Assembly: GCF_900112105.1 (NCBI RefSeq)
Contig: NZ_FOKV01000001.1
Coordinates: 930,001 to 994,000 of the forward strand
DNA length: 64,000 bases
Direction: 5' to 3'
Source of the DNA: Zunongwangia mangrovi
GTDB lineage: Bacteria; Bacteroidota; Bacteroidia; Flavobacteriales; Flavobacteriaceae
The notes under the pieces: model-generated
The model's database searches: none
Told to the model about the DNA's origin: nothing
What the model saw: the letters and a program-made list of their open reading frames with translations, nothing else
Shown: positions 44,692-52,085 of the stretch, in pieces
How the letters are laid out: each line of letters starts with the position of its first letter
Numbering within the stretch: position 1 is the stretch's first letter
Made by a program: the position numbers and the translations under genes

Positions 44692-44713
44692 GTTCGAGTC
44701 TCGTCCAGACCGC
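44692..44713 (+). repeat. Right attachment site of the island (attR), tRNA-Asp 3' remnant
   Basis: The same 22 bases as 986-1007. Without the 5' half it is not a tRNA gene. It is the original chromosomal 3' end displaced by integration, followed by the original terminator at 44723-44753. Confidence 0.9.
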
Positions 44714-44722
44714 AAGATTGCA

Positions 44723-44753
44723 AAAAGCCTTTCAGAAATGAAAGGCTTTTTTT
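44723..44753 (+). terminator. Original chromosomal terminator of tRNA-Asp
   Basis: AAAAGCCTTTC and GAAAGGCTTTT are perfect 11-base arms around AGAAAT, with the T-run reaching 44753. It stands 10 bases after the attR remnant, where a tRNA terminator would be expected before island insertion. Confidence 0.85.
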
Positions 44754-44797
44754 ATGTCCTGAATTTAGATAATTTAGGGCCAGTTTTTTCTATAAAA

Positions 44798-44832
44798 CAA
44801 AAAAAGATCCCATCATAAAACGATAGGATCTT
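44798..44832 (-). terminator. Terminator of the nitroreductase gene
   Basis: On the minus strand AAGATCC(T)ATC and GAT(G)GGATCTT pair around GTTTTAT, followed by a T-run. It lies 32 bases beyond the stop codon of the nitroreductase gene. Confidence 0.75.
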
Positions 44833-44864
44833 CAACTTAAAATTCGTTATTTTTTGGCGCTGTT

Positions 44865-45524
44865 TTAAGCTTCAGTAGAATTAAGATCTTCTAAGCTTAT
44901 TTCAGTAATAAAATCTTCTTTAGGCGTTCTTACTTTTTTCATATTAACCAACCAGTCATTTTGGTCTTCACGATAACCCAACGGAAGTAATAAAGTACTT
45001 TTGTATCCTGTACCTTCTAATTGTAGAAGTTCATCCAGTTTATCGTTTAAAAAGCCTTCCATTGGTGTAGCATCTACTTTTTGTTCTGCTGCAGCAGCCA
45101 TTGCCATCGCCAAAGCAATATAACTTTGCTTAGAAGTATGATGTGCCTGCCATTCTTGCCCTAGTGGTGCATAAAGGCTAAGGATGTTCGCTTTGTAATC
45201 GTCCATGGTGCTATGAGGAAGTGCTCTTTGTTCCATCGTGTAGTTAAAGACTTCTGTAACTCGCTCGTCACTATAGCTGTCCCAGGCAGCGAACACTAAA
45301 AGATGTGAACAATCTACAACCTGGGCTTGATTCCAGGCGATATCTTTTATTTTTTCTAATAATGCTTTATCCGTAATAACAAAAACCTTGTAAGGCTGTA
45401 ATCCAGATGAAGATGGTGAAAGCCTTGTGGCCTCTAAAATGTAATCTATTTTTTCCTGAGGAACTTTCTCCCCATTCATCTTTTTAGTGGCGTATCGCCA
45501 TTTTAGATCGTCTATTAAACTCAT
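44865..45524 (-). CDS. Nitroreductase-family NAD(P)H oxidoreductase
   Basis: 219 residues of the NfsB-like FMN fold: MSLIDDLKWRYATKKMNGEKVP at the start (RYATK binds FMN phosphate), LEATRLSPSSSGLQPYKVFVI in the flavin cradle, and LLLPLGYREDQNDW near the end (GYR contact). Reduces nitro compounds or quinones with NAD(P)H in the cytosol; the natural substrate is unknown. A single gene with its own terminator, the first chromosomal gene beyond the island. Confidence 0.93.
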   Translation of the reverse strand: MSLIDDLKWRYATKKMNGEKVPQEKIDYILEATRLSPSSSGLQPYKVFVITDKALLEKIKDIAWNQAQVVDCSHLLVFAAWDSYSDERVTEVFNYTMEQRALPHSTMDDYKANILSLYAPLGQEWQAHHTSKQSYIALAMAMAAAAEQKVDATPMEGFLNDKLDELLQLEGTGYKSTLLLPLGYREDQNDWLVNMKKVRTPKEDFITEISLEDLNSTEA

Positions 45525-45683
45525 ATAGTTATTTAATTTTCTTCTTTACTATAGTGGTCTACAATAATTACAAAAGCTAACACTAACATTTAGTTTAGTA
45601 GCGATATTCTTTATTTTCTACTGAATTAAATAGCCTCGCTAGAAAATATAACGAGGCAATCTTATTTTAATACTTCTGAAGTC

Positions 45684-46802
45684 TTAATTCCAAACTTCGT
45701 GACTGATCTCGTTGATTAATTTAATTTTTTTCCACTGGTCTTCTTCGGTAAGAATATTTCCTTCTTCGGTTGAAGCAAAACCACATTGCGGACTCAAACT
45801 TAAGCGATCTAATTCGACATAATTTGCTGCTTCTTTTATTCGATTTATAATCACTTCTTTATTTTCTAAAGTTGCATTTTTACTGGTAAGTAAGCCCAAG
45901 ACCACTTTTTTATGCTTCGGAATAAAACGTAAAGGCTCAAAACCTCCAGAGCGATCATCATCAAATTCTAAATAGAAGTTTTCTACATTTTCTTTGGCAA
46001 AAAGCGTATCTGCCACAGGCTCGTATCCACCTGAAGCAGCCCAGGTAGAATGATAATTCCCTCTACAAACATGGGTTGATAATCGAAGATCTTCTGGTAG
46101 ATTTTCTAAGGCAAGATTGTTTAATTTTAGATAGGTTTCTTTAAGTTCTTCTCGATCAAAACCTTCACCGGCCATCGTCTTCCAAAAATCGGCATCACAA
46201 AGCATTGCCCAGGTGCAATCGTCGATCTTTAAGTCTCGGCAGCCCAGATCGTATAATTTAAGAATGGTTTTGTGGTAAGCTTCCGCAATATCTTTAAATA
46301 ATTCTTCTCTGTCGGGATAGAACTTTTTCACGTATTTCTCATTATCACCTCGCACCAGCTCGGCAAATAATTGCGCAGGAGCAGGGATACTTTGCCTGGC
46401 GGTATGATATTCTCCACAGTGTTTTTTCAGAAATAAAAAACTTTCAAAAACCGGGTGTTCAGGATTAAATTCTAATTTTCCAGATAATCGAGCCGAATCT
46501 TTCCTGGTTTCTTCTCCCTGAAATAAATATCCCTGATCTTTCAAAAAGTGTTCGATACCGTGGAATCCCCAGAAAAAATCCAGATGCCAGTAGCTACGTC
46601 TAAATTCTCCATCAGTTAAAGCGGAAAGTCCTGCTTCTTTTTGATTTTCGATCAATTTGATGATCTCCTGATCTTCGATCTTTTTTAATTCTATTGCTGT
46701 TATTTCGTTTTTCGCGAATTGCTCTCTTGCATTTTTTAAAACTTCGGGACGTAAAAAGCTGCCTACAGCATCAGTTTTGTTACTGGTTAAATGATTACAC
46801 AT
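45684..46802 (-). CDS. MetE C-terminal-like methyltransferase (cobalamin-independent methionine synthase II family)
   Basis: 372 residues corresponding to the catalytic half of MetE (YxjG/YxjH-like). The barrel shows VGSFLRPEVLK at the start, DLKIDDCTWAML, the zinc ligands His and Cys in LSTHVCRGNYHS and Cys in LSPQCGFAS, and VVLGLLTSKN. These stand-alone forms transfer a methyl group to a thiol such as homocysteine; the methyl donor is uncertain because the N-terminal half is missing. Divergent from the Lrp-type regulator at 46965, which may control it. Confidence 0.88.
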   Translation of the reverse strand: MCNHLTSNKTDAVGSFLRPEVLKNAREQFAKNEITAIELKKIEDQEIIKLIENQKEAGLSALTDGEFRRSYWHLDFFWGFHGIEHFLKDQGYLFQGEETRKDSARLSGKLEFNPEHPVFESFLFLKKHCGEYHTARQSIPAPAQLFAELVRGDNEKYVKKFYPDREELFKDIAEAYHKTILKLYDLGCRDLKIDDCTWAMLCDADFWKTMAGEGFDREELKETYLKLNNLALENLPEDLRLSTHVCRGNYHSTWAASGGYEPVADTLFAKENVENFYLEFDDDRSGGFEPLRFIPKHKKVVLGLLTSKNATLENKEVIINRIKEAANYVELDRLSLSPQCGFASTEEGNILTEEDQWKKIKLINEISHEVWN

Positions 46803-46832
46803 AATAAATTATTGTTAGGTTTTTATTATGGT

Positions 46833-46840
46833 CAAAATTA
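46833..46840 (-). promoter_or_regulatory. -7 box of the MetE-like gene
   Basis: TAATTTTG on the minus strand matches TAnnTTTG, 30 bases before the start at 46802. No clean TTTG is seen 19-20 bases upstream. Confidence 0.45.
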
Positions 46841-46919
46841 TATATTATGGTTGTTTTATCTAAACTGAAACTAATATTCGGTTATAGTGACTGTAAAATA
46901 CAATCTGTAAAGAATATTG

Positions 46920-46927
46920 TACTTTTG
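46920..46927 (+). promoter_or_regulatory. -7 box of the Lrp-type regulator gene
   Basis: TACTTTTG matches TAnnTTTG, 37 bases before the ATG at 46965. It lies 80 bases from the opposing -7 box, so one bound regulator could affect both genes. Confidence 0.5.
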
Positions 46928-46964
46928 AAGTAGATGTTTTAATTCCTGAAAAGAATAATATCCT

Positions 46965-47429
46965 ATGGAAAACTTAGATGAGGTAGATCTTAAGCTCTTA
47001 AAAATACTGCACGAGAACTCGAATTTTACCGTAAAAGAGCTGGCGAAGCAGGTAAATCTTTCTGCTTCTCCTGTATTTGAGCGCTTAAAGCGATTAGAAA
47101 AAAACGGATATATTAAAAAATACATCGCCATTTTAGATGCTGAAAAATTGCATCAGGGATTTATCGTTTTTTGCAATATTAAACTGAAAAAACACGACAG
47201 GAATATCGGGAATCAATTTGTTAACGATATTATGGAGATCGACGAAATCGTAGAATGTTATAATATTTCGGGGGATTTTGATTTCTTACTAAAGGTTTAT
47301 GCTCGAAATATGAAGCATTACCAGGATTTTGTTTTTAATAAGTTGGGTGGCGTAAAAAGCATAGGAAGTACGCACAGCACTTTTGTGATGACCGAGATTA
47401 AAAATACCTACGGTATTGGGATTATCTAA
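46965..47429 (+). CDS. Lrp/AsnC-family transcription regulator
   Basis: 154 residues. The N-terminal HTH (LDEVDLKLLKILHENSNFTVKELAKQVNLSASPVFERLKRLEKNGYI) is followed by an RAM/AsnC ligand domain (VEDIMEIDEIVECYNISGDFDFLLKV region). Such proteins form octamers and sense amino acids. Divergent from the MetE-like gene with 162 bases between, so control of methionine or thiol metabolism is plausible. Complete and ordinary in length. Confidence 0.95.
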   Translation: MENLDEVDLKLLKILHENSNFTVKELAKQVNLSASPVFERLKRLEKNGYIKKYIAILDAEKLHQGFIVFCNIKLKKHDRNIGNQFVNDIMEIDEIVECYNISGDFDFLLKVYARNMKHYQDFVFNKLGGVKSIGSTHSTFVMTEIKNTYGIGII

Positions 47430-47461
47430 AATAACTAAGGCCTAAATTTTAAACAATCTGA

Positions 47462-48292
47462 CTATTGTATCGTATATCTAAATCGAACTCCTTGCGATAA
47501 ACTGAAATATCCGAACGCAAAATTATCTTCATTTGTTTGGTTAACAAGATTGCCACGAACATTTGCTGGCGGAGTACCAAAAGGATTGGCAACAGCACTT
47601 TCCAGAATTAGTTCCATATAATCATGAAACTGTTCTGAAATTGCACGAAATGTGATGTCTATCTCGCTGCCTGGTTCTAGATCTTCGTTAGAGAAATTCT
47701 GGTACATTTCGTTTCCGTTAAAGAAATCATCGCTGGAAAGATCGTATTCGGGGAAGTTTAGCACATCGCTTTGAAAGTCGGCCAGATAAAAATTAGTTTC
47801 ATCTTCAGGATCCTCAAAATAAAAACGTATTTCTTTATCTTCTCCTAAAAAGCCACCATCTTCGTATTGTTCGATCCTGGTCACTTCAGGAGAAGCGATC
47901 AAAGTTTCGGTTGCGGCATATTCTTCGCCATCTACGATAACTGCTAGGGTGAATTCTTTATTAATTTCAGGTTCAAAATTAGCGCAATTATACGTGCCGG
48001 GGATTTCGGTTTCAGTAAAATAAAATTCTTCGCCATCTTCATTAGTGATCGTAACTGTGGCACCAGAAACTTTGGTCGTTTCAGTATTGTAATAATCGGT
48101 AAGCCGTGACAGATAAATATTCTGAACTTCACCAGCGGTACCTGCAAGCCAGATAATTTCAGCATCTACAACCAATCGTGGTTCACCTTGTTCAAGATCA
48201 ACATCTATAACATCTTCACAGGAGGAAAGGCTTATAGCTAGAAGCAAAAAAAGAAGAGTGAAAAGCTTGTTTTTTGAATATATAGAGTTCAT
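47462..48292 (-). CDS. DUF4249 lipoprotein
   Basis: 276 residues from the ATG at 48292; an in-frame ATG at 48361 lies inside the upstream receptor gene and lacks a leader, so it is rejected. The lipobox is LLLAISLSSCEDV, followed by DVDLEQGEPRLVVDAEI, the family opening, and a beta-rich body (ATVTITNEDGEEFYFTE, RIEQYEDGGFLGEDKEIRFYFEDP). DUF4249 proteins are partners of TonB receptors on the outer membrane of Bacteroidota; their cargo is unknown. The gene starts 4 bases after the receptor stop. Confidence 0.9.
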   Translation of the reverse strand: MNSIYSKNKLFTLLFLLLAISLSSCEDVIDVDLEQGEPRLVVDAEIIWLAGTAGEVQNIYLSRLTDYYNTETTKVSGATVTITNEDGEEFYFTETEIPGTYNCANFEPEINKEFTLAVIVDGEEYAATETLIASPEVTRIEQYEDGGFLGEDKEIRFYFEDPEDETNFYLADFQSDVLNFPEYDLSSDDFFNGNEMYQNFSNEDLEPGSEIDITFRAISEQFHDYMELILESAVANPFGTPPANVRGNLVNQTNEDNFAFGYFSLSQGVRFRYTIQ

Positions 48293-48296
48293 AGAA

Positions 48297-50909
48297 TTAA
48301 AACTTAAAATTATAAGAAACACTAGGTAAAATGCCGAAAATCGATAATCTTCGGGCTTCATTTATTCCGGTGTCATCGTTTGTTGTGAAGCGTATAGACG
48401 CTGCATTTCTCCTGTTATAAAGGTTGTAAATACTAAATACCCAATTGCTCTGCCAGCCTTTCTTTTTTTTAGGTTTTGGAGTGAGCGTAGCTGCAATATC
48501 TAAATGATGATAAAGCGGTAAGCGATTTTCGTTTCGTAACGAATAGTTGGGGACAGGGATGCCACCTATTTCATAATACCCATTTGGGTAAGTTACCGGT
48601 TGGCCAGATTGCAAGGCAAAATTAGCACTAAAAGACCATTTTTTGCTGTACTCGTAATTTCCCGTAACACTTAGATTATGCAGTTTGTCATAAGGCGATA
48701 AATACCAGTTTCCATTGGCAATTCCCGGTTCTTGCGGAGTTCTTCCTGCGGTTCGTTGTTCTGCGCGAGAAAGAGTATAAGAAATCCATCCGCTAAGATC
48801 ACCTTTATTTTTTCTGAAGAGAACTTCTAAGCCATAAGCTCTTGCCTGCCCATTAAGTAACACCTGTTCGATATCGTTGTTCGCTATTAGATTTGCACCG
48901 TCTACATAATCGATTCTATTATCGATGTCTTTATAAAAGGCTTCGGTTTCTAAACTGTACGTATTATTATCAAAATTTCTGAAGTAACCTAAAGCATATT
49001 GATCTAAGATCTGAGGTTCTATAAAAGGTCCGCTGGGTGTCCAAATGTTCACCGGAGTTGGCGACTGGCTGTTAGAAACGATATGTAAATATTGCGCCAT
49101 TCTATTATAACTGGCTTTTAATGAAGATTCTTCATTCAGAATAAAAGATAGTGCAGCACGTGGTTCAAAATTATTAAAATCTGATATCAATTCTCCCGAA
49201 TCATAAAATTGAGTTCCAACCGGTGTTGCTTCCTGATAGATGTTATAATCTGCATTATAATCTACAGGGCTATTTTCGTAAATACTTACATTTTGCGGTC
49301 CGTATCTATAAAACGCACTGTATCGAAGTCCGTATCGCACTTCTAATTGATCTCCAATTTTTTGATTTACATCTAGGAAGGCTGAAGGTTCTAGAGCATA
49401 TTTGCGATCTAGCTCTCTATAATTTAAGGTAGATTCGCTATTGTTTGGAATAAGAATTCCCGGGTTAAAATCGTAGTAAGTGGCATCGACACCATAATTA
49501 AGCTGAATATCATCTGAAATATAATGTTGCCAGGCATATTTTAGTCCGTAGCTTTCTATCCCACTGTCCCAGCTAAAACTAAGTGTGTTTAAGTTGAGTT
49601 GGAATTGATAGTCGCTATAGAAAATCGATAGATCTGTGTTTATATTTTTACCGAAGCGATGTTTCCAATTTAATTTTCCCATGGTGTTACCATACGTGCT
49701 TGAAAAACTATCGCTAATATCAAAAACATCATTACCAAAATAACCTGAAAAATGAAGACTATTATTTTCATTTAGTTTATAATTCAGTTTTGCATTCAGG
49801 TCATAAAATTGTGCCGAGTTTTCGTTATCGGCCAGTTGTAAAAAAAGATGAGCATAAGAAGTTCTTCCGGCCAGCATAAACGAGGCTTTATCTTCTTTAA
49901 GAGGACCTTCAACTTTTAGTTTGCTCGAGATTAATCCAATTCCACCTTCAAATTTAAAATCTTTATAATCTCCGTTATTCTGAGTAATGTCTAAAACCGA
50001 AGAAACTCTGCCGCCATATTTTGATGGAATTCCGCCTTTATAAAGATCCAGCGAGTTAACAGCATCAGCATTAAAAACCGAGAAAAAACCGAAAAGATGA
50101 GAATCGCTATAAATAGGAACGTTATCTAATAAAATTAAATTTTGATCTGCTGCGCCACCACGAACATTAAATCCAGAAGAGCCTTCTCCTGCATTGGTCA
50201 CTCCGGGAAGCGTAAGCAAAGATTTTAAAGGATCTGGTTCACCCAAAGCAACCGGAATCTGTTTGATTTCGTTCATGCTAAGGCTATTCATACTCATTTG
50301 CGGTTTTTTAATATTCACCGCTTTATTTGTTTGCTCGATCACTACTTCTTCCAGCGTTTCTCCGCCCGGTTCCATTTGTAGAGTCCATTTAATGTCCTTA
50401 TTGAGATTTACAATTTCGGTGATCTTGTTATAGCCTAAAAAGCTAATATTTACTTCATGTTTTCCCTGCGGAAGTTGTATCGAAAACTCTCCATTTGCAT
50501 CTGTGGTCGTTCCTTTTTGAAGTTTAGGAATAGTAATACTTGCTCCCAAAAGAGGAGTGTTTTCTTCATCGAAAACAGTTCCTGATAATGTATAATTTGC
50601 CTGAAGATTTTGGGATTTCAGTTCACCGGGTTTTACCGTAATATTATTACCTAGTATTTTGAAATCATGCGGTAATTTAGTGTTTAGTTTTTCAATAAGA
50701 TCTGTGACACTTATGTTGTCGTAGTTAATTTCAGTAGTAACATTTAGTTTAGAGCTCATTTCTTCAGCATAAGCCAATTTATAATTAGTTTGCTGTTCAA
50801 TTTGCTTTTTAAGGGTATTTATATTGCTGCCTTTTTCAATATTTATAGCCATTTGTGCACTAAAGCCTAGGCTGTGAATAAAAAGAAAACAGATAAAAAT
50901 ATGTTTCAT
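48297..50909 (-). CDS. TonB-dependent receptor with STN domain
   Basis: 870 residues. Signal peptide, then an STN signalling domain (about 22-95, INTLKKQIEQQTNYKLAYAEEM, HDFKILGNNITVKPG), a carboxypeptidase-like domain (LSGTVFDEENTPLLGASITIP), plug (GFNVRGGAADQNLILLDNVPIY, SVFNADAVNSLDLYKGGIPSKYGGRVSSVLDI) and a beta-barrel ending SVSYNFKF. STN domains normally talk to an anti-sigma FecR, but the adjacent FecR gene is decayed, so signalling is probably lost while transport remains. Operon with DUF4249. Confidence 0.92.
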   Translation of the reverse strand: MKHIFICFLFIHSLGFSAQMAINIEKGSNINTLKKQIEQQTNYKLAYAEEMSSKLNVTTEINYDNISVTDLIEKLNTKLPHDFKILGNNITVKPGELKSQNLQANYTLSGTVFDEENTPLLGASITIPKLQKGTTTDANGEFSIQLPQGKHEVNISFLGYNKITEIVNLNKDIKWTLQMEPGGETLEEVVIEQTNKAVNIKKPQMSMNSLSMNEIKQIPVALGEPDPLKSLLTLPGVTNAGEGSSGFNVRGGAADQNLILLDNVPIYSDSHLFGFFSVFNADAVNSLDLYKGGIPSKYGGRVSSVLDITQNNGDYKDFKFEGGIGLISSKLKVEGPLKEDKASFMLAGRTSYAHLFLQLADNENSAQFYDLNAKLNYKLNENNSLHFSGYFGNDVFDISDSFSSTYGNTMGKLNWKHRFGKNINTDLSIFYSDYQFQLNLNTLSFSWDSGIESYGLKYAWQHYISDDIQLNYGVDATYYDFNPGILIPNNSESTLNYRELDRKYALEPSAFLDVNQKIGDQLEVRYGLRYSAFYRYGPQNVSIYENSPVDYNADYNIYQEATPVGTQFYDSGELISDFNNFEPRAALSFILNEESSLKASYNRMAQYLHIVSNSQSPTPVNIWTPSGPFIEPQILDQYALGYFRNFDNNTYSLETEAFYKDIDNRIDYVDGANLIANNDIEQVLLNGQARAYGLEVLFRKNKGDLSGWISYTLSRAEQRTAGRTPQEPGIANGNWYLSPYDKLHNLSVTGNYEYSKKWSFSANFALQSGQPVTYPNGYYEIGGIPVPNYSLRNENRLPLYHHLDIAATLTPKPKKKKGWQSNWVFSIYNLYNRRNAASIRFTTNDDTGINEARRLSIFGILPSVSYNFKF

Positions 50910-50940
50910 TTTGAATGTTTTGGATGGTGGCGAGGCCTCC

Positions 50941-51315
50941 TTATAACGAAATTAGACGTTTTTGAATGTAATTTTTCGAATAGCTTATCGTAGACCCTGG
51001 TCCAAGTCGAATCTCACTACTATCGGGTAAAAAGATCAATTTAAGTTGATTTCCCCGATTTTCAATATGGATCAGTGAAGCAATTTCTTTTTCAGGGTGA
51101 TTAGCGATATAAAAACCATTGCTTAAAATCGCCAATATCAATATTGCGGCAGTATATTTTAAAAGAATGGCTGAATTTATACCTGATTCTTGAAAGCTCT
51201 TGCGATAGAATTTTTTCTGGATTTTTGTTTTTCTGCGGAAGAAATCACTTGTAGACTTTCTTGTCAAAACTTGTCAAAACTTGTCAAAATTGCTGTCTAT
51301 TTTCGATTTTTTCAT
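50941..51315 (-). pseudogene. Decayed FecR-like anti-sigma gene
   Basis: A FecR core fragment is recognisable: a TM segment (LLKYTAAILILAILSNGFYI) and LIFLPDSSEIRLGPGSTISYSKNY, after which the frame ends, before the GEAYF block that FecR proteins normally have. The natural ATG (51315, overlapping the upstream stop as TGATG) gives only 13 codons before TGA within a 10-base tandem repeat. The longer 108-codon frame begins at a TTG (51267) inside that repeat. Truncated at both ends, so non-functional in all likelihood. FecR normally links STN receptors to ECF sigma factors; none is encoded here. Confidence 0.65.
51261..51290. repeat. Threefold 10-base tandem repeat in the FecR-like gene
   Basis: TTGTCAAAAC twice and TTGTCAAAAT once, directly joined. 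The unit length is not a multiple of three, so each copy changes the reading frame and places TGA codons on the minus strand. Likely cause or consequence of gene decay. Confidence 0.85.
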
Positions 51316-51533
51316 CACGAAGCCATTAATAATTCGCAATTGAAGCCTTCGCGCTTAACGCTGGTCATAAAATGCTTGTCTATGGCTGTTTTTGAAGAAA
51401 CGACGATTAAAATCTCATCTTCTAGTTGAAATGGATGTATTTCATATTCAGAAAACTGAAATGCCAGCACTTTTAAAAGCTGGACTAATTTATCCTGTTC
51501 CAGAATCCCTAAAGTATAACTTTCAACGATCAT
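51315..51533 (-). CDS. Small protein of unknown function, coupled to the FecR-like gene
   Basis: 72 residues, not recognised. Mixed alpha/beta without signal peptide or membrane segment: opening MIVESYTLGILEQDKLVQ, then EYEIHPFQLEDEILIVVSSK. Its stop codon overlaps the ATG of the decayed FecR-like gene (TGATG), so they were one operon. The place is where an ECF sigma gene might be expected, but the sequence has no sigma features. Could be a real cytosolic small protein or the C-terminal relic of something larger. Confidence 0.5.
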   Translation of the reverse strand: MIVESYTLGILEQDKLVQLLKVLAFQFSEYEIHPFQLEDEILIVVSSKTAIDKHFMTSVKREGFNCELLMAS

Positions 51534-51554
51534 TAATTGCAGTCTTTTTTATAA

Positions 51555-51643
51555 GATAATCGAGATTATAAATTCCGAGGCTTGCCTCGAATTAGAGTTG
51601 ATTTTCAAAATCCCTCATGGACCTGTCCTGAGGTTCTTTACCA
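51555..51643 (+). repeat. Dispersed intergenic repeat, copy A
   Basis: GATAATCGAGATTATAAATT leads into a hairpin (CGAGGC-TT-GCCTCG) and GAGTTGATTTTCAAAAT...GACCTGTCCTGAGG. It shares the start GATAATCGAGATTA, the TTCCGA...TGCCTCGA core and a downstream GATTTT and CCTCA with copy B (62759-62850), and more loosely with copy C (63845-63934). All three lie in gaps downstream or upstream of genes and encode no protein. Confidence 0.55.
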
Positions 51644-51694
51644 AAACGTAAATAGATCTTGATTAAGTATATTTAGGGTAGATATTATTAATGA

Positions 51695-51726
51695 TTTGTA
51701 TAATTTAAAATTAGGTTGTAAGTTTG
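51695..51726 (+). promoter_or_regulatory. Strong Bacteroidota-type promoter of the structured RNA
   Basis: TTTG (51695-51698), 20 bases, TAAGTTTG (51719-51726). A near-perfect match to the consensus; the start of transcription should fall at about 51731-51733, exactly at the base of the first hairpin. Confidence 0.75.
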
Positions 51727-51730
51727 CCAG

Positions 51731-52003
51731 CCCTTTTTTTCAATGCTCACCGTTGAACTTTTTTAAGGGATCAAATATCGAAGTTTACTTCCTTTATATT
51801 GGGAGATCAAAAATATAAGTGGTTTAAGCCGCTAGAGATTCAAAAGAAATTTATCTGGATTTTGATGAATCTTAAGACTTAGTTGTGTTGTTTGTTCCAA
51901 GAAATTGGAACTTGTAGGTAAACCTTTTTTAGCTATTAATTTAGTCTGAAGGTTTCCAATGAGAAGCTTTTTTCCGTTTATTCGGGAAGAGGCTTTTTTG
52001 TTT
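51731..52003 (+). ncRNA. Candidate structured RNA of about 270 nt
   Basis: The segment begins a few bases after a strong promoter and ends at a terminator-like hairpin with T-run. No ORF of note is inside. Successive stems can be seen: CCCTT/AAGGG with inner TTCAA/TTGAA (51731-51769), TTATATT/AATATAA (51794-51818), GATTCAAAA/TTTTGATGAATC (51837-51871), GTTCCAA-GAAA-TTGGAAC (51894-51911) and AAACCTT/AAGGTTT (51920-51955). It matches none of the RNase P, tmRNA or SRP hallmarks I looked for. 6S RNA or the 5' leader of the helicase gene at 52086 are alternatives. Confidence 0.5.
51963..52003 (+). terminator. Terminator-like hairpin ending the structured RNA
   Basis: AAGCTTTTTTCCG and CGGGAAGAGGCTT pair imperfectly around TTTATT, followed by TTTTG and TTTT. 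It lies 83 bases before the GTG start of the helicase gene, so it separates the RNA from that gene or attenuates reading into it. Confidence 0.55.
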
Positions 52004-52085
52004 TAAGGATATAAATTATTGGTATGCTAAAAACTCATATAAAGATTTGTAAATTTAAACTTGATAATTCAATACAAAGATTAGG

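Noticed and set aside
44692-44713. A second tRNA-Asp gene
   Set aside because: Only the last 22 bases are present; no D arm, anticodon arm or acceptor 5' strand precede them.
44612-44818. Plus-strand ORF of 68 codons over the right island end
   Set aside because: It spans the attR tRNA remnant and the original terminator; the peptide has no family features.
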